Part shown: positions 51,304 to 60,722 of the stretch, one piece after another
Numbering within the stretch: the first letter of the stretch is position 1
How the letters are laid out: the number at the start of each line of letters is the position of its first letter
Source: JACVRW01 sp963820315
GTDB taxonomy: Bacteria > Actinomycetota > Thermoleophilia > Solirubrobacterales > Thermoleophilaceae
Reading direction: 5' to 3'
DNA: 64,000 nt
Assembly (NCBI GenBank): GCA_963820315.1
Contig: CAWFZK010000019.1
Location: 1-64,000 of the forward strand
Notes under the pieces: model-generated
Seen by the model: the letters and a program-made list of their open reading frames with translations, nothing else
What the model was told of the DNA's origin: nothing
Databases searched by the model: none
Position numbers and translations under genes: made by a program

Positions 51304-51725
51304 TCAGCGAACGTTGTCGATCGTGCTTCCCCAGTCGTAGTAGCCGTCGCCCAGACGCCCCCGTACTCGTTGTGTTGGACCTTCGCCCTCCCGCCCGTGG
51401 CCATGTTCCGGATCTGGGCCTGGATTCCGTACGGTCCGTCGAGGTTCCTGAGGAGGCAGACCTGCCAGGCATACACGCCGCGCAGCCGGAGCCGCCGCGT
51501 TGCAGCGAAGAATTGGTTCGGGTGCAGCCTGTGGGCGGCGTAGGCTCGAAAGCCGTAGGTGCCGCTGAGCCGAAGTCTGCGCGCCACCGAGCAGATCGAC
51601 GACTGCGAACCCCTATGGGGGAAGTTCAGGAAGTTCAACATGTCGATCGACGTCGTCGCCGACGCGGACGAAACCGGACCCGCGAGCGATCCGGCCGTGG
51701 CGATGGACACCGCGACGAGCGCCAC
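51304..51725 (-). pseudogene. Small secreted protein, frameshift near the C-terminus
   Basis: GTG 51725 gives a signal peptide (VALVAVSIATAGSLAG...SSASA). The mature part has Arg/Tyr-rich beta text (LSGTYGFRAYAAHRLHPNQF, LRGVYAWQVCLLRNLDGPYG). Near 51352 the frame shifts; the natural end GDGYYDWGSTIDNVR stops at 51304. Uncorrected, the ORF runs into the LLM gene. No family recognised. Confidence 0.5.
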
Positions 51726-51820
51726 GTGGCCGCGATTCGTGTGAGCTTGTTTGCCATCCCGAAACGGTCGCCCGCCAGGCCGCGGCGTGCAATCCCAGGA
51801 TCCTGGGACATCGGGCTGAC

Positions 51821-52213
51821 TCAGCCGCCCAGCGCCTCGACGCGCCACTCGCCCTTCTCGTCGCGCAGCTCGAGCACGTCGGAGACCGTCCTCTGGCCGG
51901 CCGCGCTCGTGCGGACGTCCACGCTCGCGCGCCCTCCCTCACGCACCCGGATGCCGCGGATCTCGATCTCGGGACTGCGCACGTCGGCCGCCGCCTCGCG
52001 CAGCAGGCGGGCGCAATCGGGGCCTCCGGCGCGCTCGCGTGCAGCCGCCGTGAACAGGTCCGCGCAGATCGTGGACCAGTCGCGCTGGGCCGTCGCGTGC
52101 TCGAGCCGCTGCACGACCGCGGCGATCTCAGCAGGCGCTCCGGTGGCCCGCTGGGGCTCCTCGTCTGCCCCCAGCGAGCACCCCGTCAGGGTAAGAACGC
52201 CGCCGACGGCCAT
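51821..52213 (-). CDS. Small lipoprotein, unknown function
   Basis: 130 residues from ATG 52213. Lipobox LTLTGCSLG, then a helix-rich part (AEIAAVVQRLEHATAQRDWSTICADL) and beta strands with DVLELRDEKGEWRVEAL at the end, the arrangement of NTF2-like lipoproteins. Divergent from the zinc-ribbon gene 9 nt away. Confidence 0.65.
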   Translation of the reverse strand: MAVGGVLTLTGCSLGADEEPQRATGAPAEIAAVVQRLEHATAQRDWSTICADLFTAAARERAGGPDCARLLREAAADVRSPEIEIRGIRVREGGRASVDVRTSAAGQRTVSDVLELRDEKGEWRVEALGG

Positions 52214-52222
52214 AATGGATGC

Positions 52223-52825
52223 ATGGAGGGATCCGCCCCCGACACGCTTGGAACCCAGTCGAGCTGGCTTCGCTGCTACCGCTGCTGGTCGCAGAACCTC
52301 GAGGTTCAGCTTCACTACGAGGGCATCTTGAAGGTCGACCCCGACACGGGCGAGGCCGTCGATCCTGTCGAGGAGGTGCAGGAGGCGGTCGTCCAGTGCC
52401 TCGACTGCCTGCACGACCAGCCCCATCTGAGCCTCACGTTCTACGACGACAACGGCCGCCGCATCTCGCGCATCGAGCCGGTCGAGGACCGCTGGGAGCG
52501 GATGGTCACCGGAACGCCCTGGGTCGCGTCGTGCACGGTCACGGTCGATGCCGACCAGGTCGAATCCTGCTCCGGGCCGGAGGCCGCCGAGTCGCTCGCC
52601 TTTGCCGCGTTCGGCGACCACGGCACGCGCGAGTTCTTCACCCACGTGCGCTTCCACAAGCACGACGAGGAGCGCATCGTCATCCACATGCTGGTCGAGC
52701 TGTACGCGCGCTCGTCGGACGAGGCGACCGAGGTGATGGAGCAGGCCGCGCGCGGCGCGCTGACCATCACCTCGCTCGCGGAGGAGTCGCGCCCGCCGGC
52801 CTCGTCACCGGACGAGCCGCACTAG
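52223..52825 (+). CDS. Conserved hypothetical protein with CxxC pairs
   Basis: 200 residues. Two Cys pairs (CYRCW near residue 18-21, and CLDCLHD near 59-62) could form a zinc ribbon; the rest is soluble with an acidic middle and a His-rich strand (THVRFHKHDEERIVIHML). No known function. Ends 4 nt into the convergent VOC gene. Confidence 0.6.
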   Translation: MEGSAPDTLGTQSSWLRCYRCWSQNLEVQLHYEGILKVDPDTGEAVDPVEEVQEAVVQCLDCLHDQPHLSLTFYDDNGRRISRIEPVEDRWERMVTGTPWVASCTVTVDADQVESCSGPEAAESLAFAAFGDHGTREFFTHVRFHKHDEERIVIHMLVELYARSSDEATEVMEQAARGALTITSLAEESRPPASSPDEPH

Positions 52826-53244
52826 CGGCCCGGCGCGCCCCGGCGCACCTCCTGCAGCAGCCAGCCGTTTCCGTCGGGATCGCTGAAGGTCGCGAACGTG
52901 CCGTAGTCGGCGCGGTTCGGATCGAGGCCCGTCGTCTGGCCGGCCTCGCCGAAGTGGAACGGCTCGCCGATCTCGACGCCCTTCTCCGAAAGCTCCGCGA
53001 TCGCCTTCTCGATGTCCTCCACGACCAGGTGCAGCCCCTGGTAGGTGCCGGGGGCGACGGGGCTGATCCCGATGCCCACCGCGATCGAGCACGCCGATCC
53101 GGGCGGCGTCAGCTGCACGACGCGGAAGTTCTCACCGGCCCCGTGGTCGCCGTCCAGGTTGAAGCCGGCCTTCTCCACATAGAAGTCGACGGCCCGGTCG
53201 ACGTCCGAGACCGGCACCACGACCAATTCGAGCTTGATGTCCAT
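52822..53244 (-). CDS. VOC-family (glyoxalase/bleomycin-resistance) protein
   Basis: 140 residues. Paired beta-alpha-beta-beta-beta modules: DVDRAVDFYVEKAGFNLDGD, LHLVVEDIEKAIAELSEKGVEIG, TFSDPDGNGWLLQEV. The final Glu is a typical metal ligand. Metal-dependent lyase, dioxygenase or binding roles are possible. Divergent from an NTF2-like gene. Confidence 0.85.
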   Translation of the reverse strand: MDIKLELVVVPVSDVDRAVDFYVEKAGFNLDGDHGAGENFRVVQLTPPGSACSIAVGIGISPVAPGTYQGLHLVVEDIEKAIAELSEKGVEIGEPFHFGEAGQTTGLDPNRADYGTFATFSDPDGNGWLLQEVRRGAPGR

Positions 53245-53286
53245 CTTGTCTCCTTTCAGCGAGATACTGCGCGGGTCATTTCGCAG

Positions 53287-53676
53287 TTGAACGTCGACAA
53301 GACCCGTGAATTCATCGCTGCGTACAACCGGCGCGACTTCGACGCCGCCGTACGCGACTTCCACCCGCAGGTCGAATGGGTGCTGCCGGACCTCCAGCGC
53401 TCGGACTCCGCCATCGGGCCGGAGGAGGTCATCCAGTTCTGGAACGAGATCGACGAGAACATGGAGGAGCTCCAGCTGCAGCCGCAGGAGTACCGGGACG
53501 CCGGCGATCTGGTGGCCGTGAGGCTGCGCCACTACGGCAAGGGCAAGGGCAGCGGCCTGATGCTCGACGAGGAGCTGTACCACCAGGTGAGCACGTTCGA
53601 GGACGGCGTGATGGTCCGCATCGAGTACTTCGAGAGCTGGGACCAGGCGCTGAAGGCAGCGGGGCTCAGCGAGTAG
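53287..53676 (+). CDS. NTF2/SnoaL-like protein
   Basis: 129 residues. Standard opening of the family (VDKTREFIAAYNRRDFDAAV), HPQVEWVLPD, and YFESWDQALKAAGL at the end. TTG 53287 is the canonical start; an ATT at 53278 would give the more usual N-terminus (ISQLNVDKTRE). Function unknown. Its 3' end overlaps the CoA-transferase gene by 11 nt. Confidence 0.75.
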   Translation: MNVDKTREFIAAYNRRDFDAAVRDFHPQVEWVLPDLQRSDSAIGPEEVIQFWNEIDENMEELQLQPQEYRDAGDLVAVRLRHYGKGKGSGLMLDEELYHQVSTFEDGVMVRIEYFESWDQALKAAGLSE

Positions 53677-54874
53677 CGGCCACGCCGGACGCGAGCAGCG
53701 CGGCGATCTCCTCTTCGGAGCGGCCGAGCTCCGCCAGCACCTCGGCCGTGTGCTCGCCCAGGAGCGGGGGCGGCCGCGACGAGGCCGGGTCGACCGGTCC
53801 CCATATCGGCGAGGCCACGAGCTCGAGCGGGCCGGCGGCCGGGTGCTCGACCGTCATCGTCGCGGGTTTCCCCGAGCTCGCGGCGGCGGCCAGCGCGTCC
53901 GTCACGGAGCGCACCTTGCCGCACGGCACGCCCGCTGCGTCGAGCGCCGGGAGCCACTCCTCCGCGCTGCGCTCCGCGAAGCGTGCCTCCAGCATCGGAA
54001 TCAGCACGTCGCGGTTCTCGACCCGCGCCGCGTTGGTCGCGAAGCGCTCGTCCCCGGGGAGCTCGGGCAGCCCGATGGCTCCGCAGAGCGCGCGAAAGAG
54101 CCCGTCGTTGGCCGCCGCGACGGCGACCCGGCCCGAGCCCGTCTCGAAGTCCTGGTAGGGGACGATGTTCGGGTGCGCGTTGCCGTAGCGGCCCGGCTCG
54201 ACGCCCGTCACGAGCGCGTTCTGCGCGACGTTCACGAGCCCGGCGAGCCCGCTGTCGAGCAGCGGGACCTCGATGTGGCCGCCCTGGCCGCCGTGCAGCG
54301 CGCCGAGCACTCCAGCCGCGGCGTGCAGCCCGGTCAGCACGTCCACCACCGCGACGCCCGCCTTGAACGGCTGCCCGTCGCGCGGCCCGGTGATCGACAT
54401 CAGGCCCGTCTCGGCCTGGGCGACGAAGTCGTACCCGGGCCGCCCGCGCGGCTCGCGCTCGGAGCCGAAGCCGGTGATCGAGCAGTAGACGACACCCGGG
54501 TTGCGCTCGCGCACCTGCTCGTAGCCGACCCCGAGCCGCTGCGCCCCGCCGAGCTTGAAGTTCTCGATCACGATGTCGGCGCGGGCGCAGAGCTCGAGCG
54601 CGAGCGCCCTCCCCTCCTCGCTGCCGAGGTCGAGCGCGCAGGAGCGCTTGCCGCGGTTGACGGACAGGAAGTAGGCCGCCTCGCCGGCGACGAAGGGCGG
54701 CCCCCAGGTGCGCGTCTCGTCCCCGCCCTGCGGCCGCTCCACCTTGACGACGTCGGCACCGAGATCGGCGAGCACCATCGTGCAGTACGGCCCCGCGAGC
54801 ACGCGCGACAGGTCCGCCACGCGCACACCCTGAAGCGGCGGCCGACCCTGTAAGGATTGGTCCGGTGAGCTCAT
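53666..54874 (-). CDS. CaiB/BaiF (family III) CoA transferase
   Basis: 402 residues from ATG 54874. Family motifs: VRVADLSRVLAGPYCTMVLADLGA (in part), VKVERPQGGDETR, SVNRGKRSCALDL, ADIVIENFK (catalytic Asp region) and GRPGYDFVAQAETGLMSITG. It transfers CoA between carboxylic acids by a glutamyl or aspartyl-thioester mechanism. Start overlaps by 10 bp the start of the divergent TPP enzyme, a pairing that recalls frc/oxc. Confidence 0.9.
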   Translation of the reverse strand: MSSPDQSLQGRPPLQGVRVADLSRVLAGPYCTMVLADLGADVVKVERPQGGDETRTWGPPFVAGEAAYFLSVNRGKRSCALDLGSEEGRALALELCARADIVIENFKLGGAQRLGVGYEQVRERNPGVVYCSITGFGSEREPRGRPGYDFVAQAETGLMSITGPRDGQPFKAGVAVVDVLTGLHAAAGVLGALHGGQGGHIEVPLLDSGLAGLVNVAQNALVTGVEPGRYGNAHPNIVPYQDFETGSGRVAVAAANDGLFRALCGAIGLPELPGDERFATNAARVENRDVLIPMLEARFAERSAEEWLPALDAAGVPCGKVRSVTDALAAAASSGKPATMTVEHPAAGPLELVASPIWGPVDPASSRPPPLLGEHTAEVLAELGRSEEEIAALLASGVAATR

Positions 54875-56520
54875 CCCGGACGGGCATGCTGACAGGCGCC
54901 GCACTCGCAGTGGCGGCGCTCGAGGAAGCGGGCGTCGAGGTGGCCTTCGGGCTGCCGGGCGTCCACAACCTCTCGCTCTGGCGCGAGCTGAACGGCTCGC
55001 CGATCCGGCTCGTGGGCGTGCGCCACGAGCAGACGGCCGCCTACGCGGCCGATGGCTACGCGCGCGCGACCGGGCGGCTCGGCGTCGCGCTCACCACGAC
55101 CGGCCCGGGCGCCGCCAACACGCTCGCTGCCGTCGGCGAGGCCTGGGCCTCGCGCCAGCCGGTGCTCGTGATCGCCACGGACATCCCGGCGAGCGCGCGC
55201 CGCCCGGGCGTCTGGCGCGGGATGCTGCACGAGGCGACCGACCAGGCCGCGATGTTCGCCCCGGTCGTCAAGGAGGCCTACCGCGTGACCCGGCCGGAGC
55301 ACGCGGGGCCGGTGGTGGCGGCCGCGGCGCGCATGGCGCTGGCGCCGCCCGCGCGACCCGTCTACGTCGAGATCCCGACCGACCTGCTCGCCGCCGGCGC
55401 GGAGGAGGAGCACCCGGCCGAGCTGCCCTCCCCCGCCCCCGTGCCGCGCGCCGACGAGGAGCATCTGGGTCGCGCCCTGGAGCTGCTCGAGCGCTCGCGC
55501 CGGCCGCTCGTCTGGGCGGGCGGCGGCGCGCTCCAGTCGGGCGCCGGTGAGGCCGTGGCGAAGCTGGCCGAACGACTGGTGGCGCCGCTCGTGCTCACCT
55601 ACTCGGCGCACGGGCTCGTCGCGCCCGGGCATCCGTGTCTGGTTGACGCGCCGCCGCACGTGCCTCAGGTGGGCGCGCTCTGGGACGAGGCCGACCTCGT
55701 GGTCGCCATCGGCACCGACTTCGACGCGATGATGACCCAGGCCTGGAAGCAGCCGCAGCCACCCCACCTCGTGGCCATCAACGTGGATCCCGCGGACGCC
55801 GCGAAGAACTACCTGCCGGACGTACTGCTCGAAGCCGACGCCTCCGCAGCCACGGCCGCGCTGGCGGAGCGGCTCGGCGAGCGCGGCGGGCTCGACTCGC
55901 TCGCGCGCCGCCTGCGCGGCGTCTGCGACGAGGTGCGCAGCGAGTACGCGCAGAGCGATCCGGAGGCGATGGACTTCCTCGCCGCCATCGAGAACGCGCT
56001 GCCCGACGACGCCGTGATCGTCAGCGACATGTGCATCCCGGGCTACTGGCTCGGCGGCTTCCACCGCACGCCGGCGCCGCGCAAGCTCTCCTATCCACTC
56101 GGCTGGGGGACGCTCGGCTGCGCCTTCCCGCAGGGCCTCGGCGCGGCGCTCGCGGGAGCGGGCCCGGCGGTGAGCATCTCGGGCGACGGCGGCTTCCTGT
56201 ACGCCTGCGGCGAGCTCGCGGCGGCGAAGCAGGAGAACATCCCGCTCACGGCCGTGATCGTCGACGACGGCGGCTACGGGATGATCCGCTTCGACCAGGA
56301 CCGGCACGGGGACCCGCGCGAAGGCGTCGACCTCGTCAACCCGGACTTCGTCGCGCTCGCGCGCTCGTTCGGGGTGCGGGCCGACCACGTCGACGGCCTC
56401 GGCGAGCACTTCGCGATGGCGCTCAAGGGTCACGTCTCGATGCGGGAGCCGACGTTGCTGGTGGCGCGTGCCGCTCTGGGGCCGCCGCCGAACGTGTCGC
56501 CGCGCTGGTACAGGCGATGA
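54865..56520 (+). CDS. Thiamine diphosphate-dependent enzyme (acetolactate synthase-like)
   Basis: 551 residues, GTG start. N-terminal PYR domain with the catalytic Glu region VRHEQTAAYAADGYAR and TTGPGAANTLAAVGEA; a middle Rossmann domain; ThDP motif GDGGFLYACGEL...DDGGYGMI. Acetolactate synthase, oxalyl-CoA decarboxylase, glyoxylate carboligase and benzoylformate decarboxylase types share this layout, and specificity cannot be read here. Downstream FUSC gene is coupled (ATGA). Confidence 0.87.
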   Translation: MSSSRTGMLTGAALAVAALEEAGVEVAFGLPGVHNLSLWRELNGSPIRLVGVRHEQTAAYAADGYARATGRLGVALTTTGPGAANTLAAVGEAWASRQPVLVIATDIPASARRPGVWRGMLHEATDQAAMFAPVVKEAYRVTRPEHAGPVVAAAARMALAPPARPVYVEIPTDLLAAGAEEEHPAELPSPAPVPRADEEHLGRALELLERSRRPLVWAGGGALQSGAGEAVAKLAERLVAPLVLTYSAHGLVAPGHPCLVDAPPHVPQVGALWDEADLVVAIGTDFDAMMTQAWKQPQPPHLVAINVDPADAAKNYLPDVLLEADASAATAALAERLGERGGLDSLARRLRGVCDEVRSEYAQSDPEAMDFLAAIENALPDDAVIVSDMCIPGYWLGGFHRTPAPRKLSYPLGWGTLGCAFPQGLGAALAGAGPAVSISGDGGFLYACGELAAAKQENIPLTAVIVDDGGYGMIRFDQDRHGDPREGVDLVNPDFVALARSFGVRADHVDGLGEHFAMALKGHVSMREPTLLVARAALGPPPNVSPRWYRR

Positions 56521-57731
56521 CCGACAGGCGCGGGTCCGGCGTTCCGCCCTCGCGCATGGACGACGTCTCGCGCGCCGCCCGGCGTGCCGCCGCGCTGAGG
56601 CGGGCACCGGCGCGCGCAGAGCTGCTCGAGGAGGCGGCGACGGCCTCGCGCGCCGGCATCGAGGCGCGCCGCACGCGCATCATCGCGACGGCCCGCCCGA
56701 TCCTGCAGAGCGCGGTGGCTGCCTCGCTCGCCTGGCTCGTCGCCACCGAGCTGGTCGGCCACTCGACGCCCTTCTTCGCTCCGATCTCCGCCGTCATCAC
56801 GCTCGGCCTCACCGTCGGCGAGCGCAGGGCGCGCGCGGTCGAGCTCGGGATCGGGGTGGCGGTCGGCATCGCGATCGCGGACCTGCTCGTTGCGCTGATC
56901 GGCACCGGCGCCTGGCAGATCGGCGTCGTCGTCGCGCTCGCGATGCTCGGGGCGACGCTCGTCGGCGGAGGCCCGCTGCTCGCCTCGCAGGCGGCCGCAT
57001 CGGCCGTGCTGGTCGCCACGCTTCAGCCGCCGGACGGCGCCTTCGACTTCACGCGCGCCGTGGATGCCGCCACGGGCGCCGCGATCGGGCTGCTGGTCGG
57101 CTCGATCCTGCTGCCCGTCGACCCCCTGCGCCTCGTCCGCAAGGACCTGGGTCCGGTGATCGACGGCCTGGCGGCGGCGCTCGACAGCATCGCCAAGGCC
57201 GTGGAGGATCGCGACGAGGCCGGGGCCGACCGGGCGGTGGAGGCCGTCGCCCGGCTGCGACCCGAGCACGACGAGCTCGAGGACTCGATCGCGGCCGCGG
57301 CCGACGCGGCGCGGCTCTCGCTTGGACGCCGGGGAGCGCTCGTCGAGATCGGCAAGCTCTCGGAGCTCGCTCGCCATCTGCGCCTCGGCATCGCGGACGC
57401 GCGCTCGCTCGCGCGCGGTGTCGGGCGCGCAATCGCAACGGGGGACGCGACTCCGCCCGAGGTGAGCGCATCGATCGTCGAGCTGGCGGACGCCACACGG
57501 GCGCTCAACCGGCTGCTGGACGAGGACGGCGACCCGGGGCCGGCCCGCGAGGGTGCCGTGCGCGCGGCGGGCATCGCCAACGCCGTGCTCGAGGAGACCG
57601 GCAACATGTCGGCGCTCCACATCGTCGGGCAGGTCCGCCTGATCGCCGTCGACCTGCTGCGCGCAACCGGGATGGAGCGCCACCATGCGCAGGAGGCGGT
57701 GCGCTCGACGCTCGACCCCCACGCGGCGTGA
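56517..57731 (+). CDS. FUSC-family aromatic-acid-exporter-like membrane protein
   Basis: 404 residues. Six closely spaced helices from residue about 60 to 200 (LQSAVAASLAWLVATELV, FFAPISAVITLGLTVGERRARAVELGIGV in part), a cytoplasmic helical domain of about 180 residues, typical of FUSC/AaeB-type proteins. It may export an aromatic or other acid made or used by the TPP enzyme with which it is co-translated (inference). Confidence 0.8.
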   Translation: MTDRRGSGVPPSRMDDVSRAARRAAALRRAPARAELLEEAATASRAGIEARRTRIIATARPILQSAVAASLAWLVATELVGHSTPFFAPISAVITLGLTVGERRARAVELGIGVAVGIAIADLLVALIGTGAWQIGVVVALAMLGATLVGGGPLLASQAAASAVLVATLQPPDGAFDFTRAVDAATGAAIGLLVGSILLPVDPLRLVRKDLGPVIDGLAAALDSIAKAVEDRDEAGADRAVEAVARLRPEHDELEDSIAAAADAARLSLGRRGALVEIGKLSELARHLRLGIADARSLARGVGRAIATGDATPPEVSASIVELADATRALNRLLDEDGDPGPAREGAVRAAGIANAVLEETGNMSALHIVGQVRLIAVDLLRATGMERHHAQEAVRSTLDPHAA

Positions 57732-57749
57732 ACGCCGCGCCCGGCGCTC

Positions 57750-59312
57750 CTAGGCGCCGAGCCGGAAGTCCGGGTCGCCGGTCAGCTCGATGACGTCCAT
57801 CTGCGCCTTCTGCAGCTTGCCGGCGTAGTCCCAGTTCATCGACTGCCAGCGCGTGAACTGGTCCAGCACCCAGATGCCGGACTGGCGGCTCCCGTTGCCC
57901 GAGCGGCCGTTGCCGCCGAAGGGCAGGTGGGCCTCGGCCCCGCTCGTCGAGTTGTTGACCGACAGCATCCCGGCGCTGACGCGCTCGCGGAAGCGGAACG
58001 CCCACTTCGCGTTCGTCGTGTAGATCGCCGCGGAGAGCCCGTAGCCGTGGCCGTTCGCCAGCTCGACCGCCTCGTCGAAATCACCGAACTTCGCGACGCC
58101 GACGATCGGCCCGAACGTCTCGGTCGAGTAGATCTCGTCGCCGGCCGTCACGCCGTCGACGATCGTCGGGTGGCAGTAGATGCCGGCATCCGGGTCGCCG
58201 ACGAAGCCGGCGCGCGGGTTGTCCGCGCTGATGCGGCCGGTGCCCGTCGAGCCCGAGACCGTGTGGTGGTCGCGGATCAGCCCGAGCCAATCCTCGAAGC
58301 GCTCGGCGAAGCGCTCGTGGATCATCGGCCCATACAGCACCTCCTGGGTGGGGTCGCCGATGGCGGCCTCCTCGACGGCCTTCGTGAAGCGCGCCATGAA
58401 GTCGTCGTGGATCGACTCGTGCACCATCACCGTGCCGAGCGACGTGCAGCGCTGGCCGGCCGTCCCGAAGCCGCTGAAGAGCGCGCCCTCGACGGCGAGG
58501 TCGAGCTCCGCGTCCGGCATCACGACGAGCGGGTTCTTACCGCCGAGCTCGAGACAGGGGGACTGGACGTGGCGCCCGCAGAGGGCGCCGATCTCGGAGC
58601 CGACGGCGGACGAGCCGGTGAAGCCGACCTTGTCCACGAGCTTCTCGTCGAGCGCCCGCTCGAGCCCCTCGAAGGCCGCCGGGCCCTTGCACTGGACGAG
58701 GTTGAGGACGCCGTCCGGCAGGCCGCCGTTGATGAACAGCTGAGCGAGCGCGTCGCCCAGCGCAGGGGCGTACTCGGCCGGCTTCCAGACGACCGCGTTG
58801 CCGCACAGGATCGCCGGGACGAGGTACCAGGACGGGACGGCCACCGGGAAGTTGCCGGCCGTGATGATCGCCGCCACGCCCACCGGGTTGCGGAAGGTGA
58901 AGAGCTGCTTGTCGGGCATCTCCGACGGCACGGTCTGGCCGTAGAGCCGGCGCCCCTCGCCGACGAAGAAGTCGCAGGTGTCGACGATCTCCTGGACCTC
59001 GCCGAGCGACTCCGGGTAGGGCTTGCCGATCTCACGCGTGACGAGCCGCGCTAGCGCCTCCTTGTTCTCCTCGACGAGCCGGCCGATCTGCTGGATCGCC
59101 TTGCCGCGCACCGGCGCGGGTACGGCGGCCCACTCGCGCTGGGCCGCGCGTGCGGCGCGGCAGGCGTCCACGAAGACACCGGCATCGGCCAGCACGGCCT
59201 CGCAGACCACGTCCTCCAGGTTGGCGGGGTTGCGCGACTCGATCCGCTCTCCCTCGCTGCGGATCTCGCCGCCCACGATCGACGCGACGGTCCTCGTCTC
59301 AGTGATGCTCAT
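57750..59312 (-). CDS. NAD(P)-dependent aldehyde dehydrogenase
   Basis: 520 residues. ITAGNFPVAVPSWYLVPAI, cofactor stretch FTGSSAVGSEIG, catalytic Glu in LELGGKNPLVV and catalytic Cys in GTAGQRCTSLG. The length and ...NSTSGAEAHLPFGG motif suggest the ALDH7-like/semialdehyde group. Substrate not determined. ATG start; head-to-head with the riboswitch region. Confidence 0.93.
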   Translation of the reverse strand: MSITETRTVASIVGGEIRSEGERIESRNPANLEDVVCEAVLADAGVFVDACRAARAAQREWAAVPAPVRGKAIQQIGRLVEENKEALARLVTREIGKPYPESLGEVQEIVDTCDFFVGEGRRLYGQTVPSEMPDKQLFTFRNPVGVAAIITAGNFPVAVPSWYLVPAILCGNAVVWKPAEYAPALGDALAQLFINGGLPDGVLNLVQCKGPAAFEGLERALDEKLVDKVGFTGSSAVGSEIGALCGRHVQSPCLELGGKNPLVVMPDAELDLAVEGALFSGFGTAGQRCTSLGTVMVHESIHDDFMARFTKAVEEAAIGDPTQEVLYGPMIHERFAERFEDWLGLIRDHHTVSGSTGTGRISADNPRAGFVGDPDAGIYCHPTIVDGVTAGDEIYSTETFGPIVGVAKFGDFDEAVELANGHGYGLSAAIYTTNAKWAFRFRERVSAGMLSVNNSTSGAEAHLPFGGNGRSGNGSRQSGIWVLDQFTRWQSMNWDYAGKLQKAQMDVIELTGDPDFRLGA

Positions 59313-59375
59313 GGGCGCAAGCGTAGTCCCAGGGCTGGAATACGGCCGCGATGCTGTGTAGGGTGCGCGCCGTCA

Positions 59376-59503
59376 ATGCCGAATCGTCGCCGAACGTGCG
59401 GTGGCGAGCGGGGGACCCACGACATATTGGGGCGAAACGTGGCCGCTGTGCCGCGTAGCGCTGCTCTTTCTGCGCTAGCCCGACAGCTAACCCCGTAGGC
59501 CGG
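59376..59503 (+). promoter_or_regulatory. Cyclic di-AMP riboswitch (ydaO/yuaA type)
   Basis: The leader carries conserved ydaO blocks in order: the P1 5' strand ATGCCGAATCG (59376), GCGGGGGACCCAC (59408-59420), TTGGGGCGAAAC (59427-59438) and the 3' signature CGACAGCTAACCCCGTAGGC (59481-59500), which re-pairs with the 5' GCC. A variable hairpin (GTAGCGC...GCGCTAG) separates them. The element ends 15 nt before the ATG of the CAP-domain gene with GAGAGAGGAC as ribosome site. c-di-AMP normally turns such leaders off; targets are commonly cell-wall enzymes. Confidence 0.88.
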
Positions 59504-59517
59504 AGAGAGAGGACCTG

Positions 59518-59964
59518 ATGCGAGGAGCTCGCTTGGGGTTGGTGATGCTTGCGGTGGCGCTGTCGGCCGCGCCGCCCGCGCTGGGTGCTCCCGCGGACAC
59601 CGAGGCGGCGCTCGACGCGATCAACGACGCCCGCAGCCGCGCCGGCCTGCGGCCGCTCGCGCTCTCCTCCGCGCTGACCCGCTCGTCCGAGAACTTCGCC
59701 GGCCACATCATGCGCACGGGCGTGTTCGCGCACGCGGGCACGATCCAGGCGGCCGGGGGCTTCAGCCGACTCGGCGAGTGCATCGCCATGCACACGGGAG
59801 GCGCCTCGCGGCCGGGCTGGACGGTGCGCCGCTGGCTCGCCTCGCCGGGGCACCGGCCGCTGCTCCTCAGCCGCAGCTTCCGGCAGGCGGGCGCGGCCGC
59901 GGTCGAGGGACGCTTCAACGGACGCCGGAGCACCGTCTGGGTGCTCCAGCTCGGGGCGCGCTGA
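59518..59964 (+). CDS. Secreted CAP (SCP/PR-1) domain protein under a c-di-AMP riboswitch
   Basis: 148 residues. Signal peptide (LGLVMLAVALSAAPPALGAP) then a CAP domain: INDARSRAGLRPLALSSALTRSSENFAGHIM (in part), FAHAGTIQAAGGFSRLGECIA and WLASPGHRPLLLS. The CAP His/Glu pattern is present. Function of bacterial CAP proteins is uncertain; wall or adhesion roles are suspected. Followed with a 4-nt overlap by the DDAH-like gene, which may share the riboswitch. Confidence 0.88.
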   Translation: MRGARLGLVMLAVALSAAPPALGAPADTEAALDAINDARSRAGLRPLALSSALTRSSENFAGHIMRTGVFAHAGTIQAAGGFSRLGECIAMHTGGASRPGWTVRRWLASPGHRPLLLSRSFRQAGAAAVEGRFNGRRSTVWVLQLGAR

Positions 59965-60722
59965 CCGAACGAGTCGCGATCGTCCGGCGGCCGAGCAGCC
60001 GCATGGATGAGGGCATCGTGACCCATGTCGACCGCGCCAGCGCGGATCCGGCGCTCGCCGGCCGTCAGCACGAGGCGTATGTCGCTGCGGTGGCAGGCGC
60101 CGGCTGGCAGATTCGCGAGGTGGCGCCCGCCGACGACCTCCCCGATTCGGCCTTCGTCGAGGACACGGTGGTCGTGTGCGGCGAGCTCGCGGTGCTCGCG
60201 AGGCCCGGCGCTCCCGAGCGTCAGGCCGAGGTCGCGCGGTACCGAGGAGCTGGTTCGCTCGCTGGGGCTCGAAGTCGCGCGCATCGAGCCCCCGGGCACG
60301 CTCGACGGCGGCGACGTGCTCCAGGTCGGAACGACCGTCTACGCCGGCCGCGGCGGGCGGACGAACGCCGAGGGCATACGCCAGCTGCGCCGGCTGCTCG
60401 CCACTCGCGGCCGCACGGTCGTGCCCGTGGCGCTGCGCGGGGTGCTGCACCTCAAGTCCGCCGTCACGGCGCTGCCGGACGGCACGCTCGTGGCCGCCGA
60501 GGCGGCGGGCATCGAGCGCGGCGCGTTCCCGGCGCTGCGGATGGTTCCCGAGGAGGCCGGCTCCCACGTCGTCCCGCTCGGCGACGGCACGCTGCTGATG
60601 GCGGCGTCCGCACCCCGGTCGGCCGAGCTGTTCGACGACCTGGGCTTCGACGTGCTCAGCGTCGACATCAGCGAGTTCGAGAAGCTCGAGGGCTGCGTGA
60701 CCTGCCTGTCGGTGCTCGTGGG

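Noticed and set aside
53666..56520. Oxalate pathway pair (formyl-CoA transferase and oxalyl-CoA decarboxylase)
   Set aside because: The pairing is suggestive, but no oxalate-specific motif was identified in either protein, so only family-level names are used.
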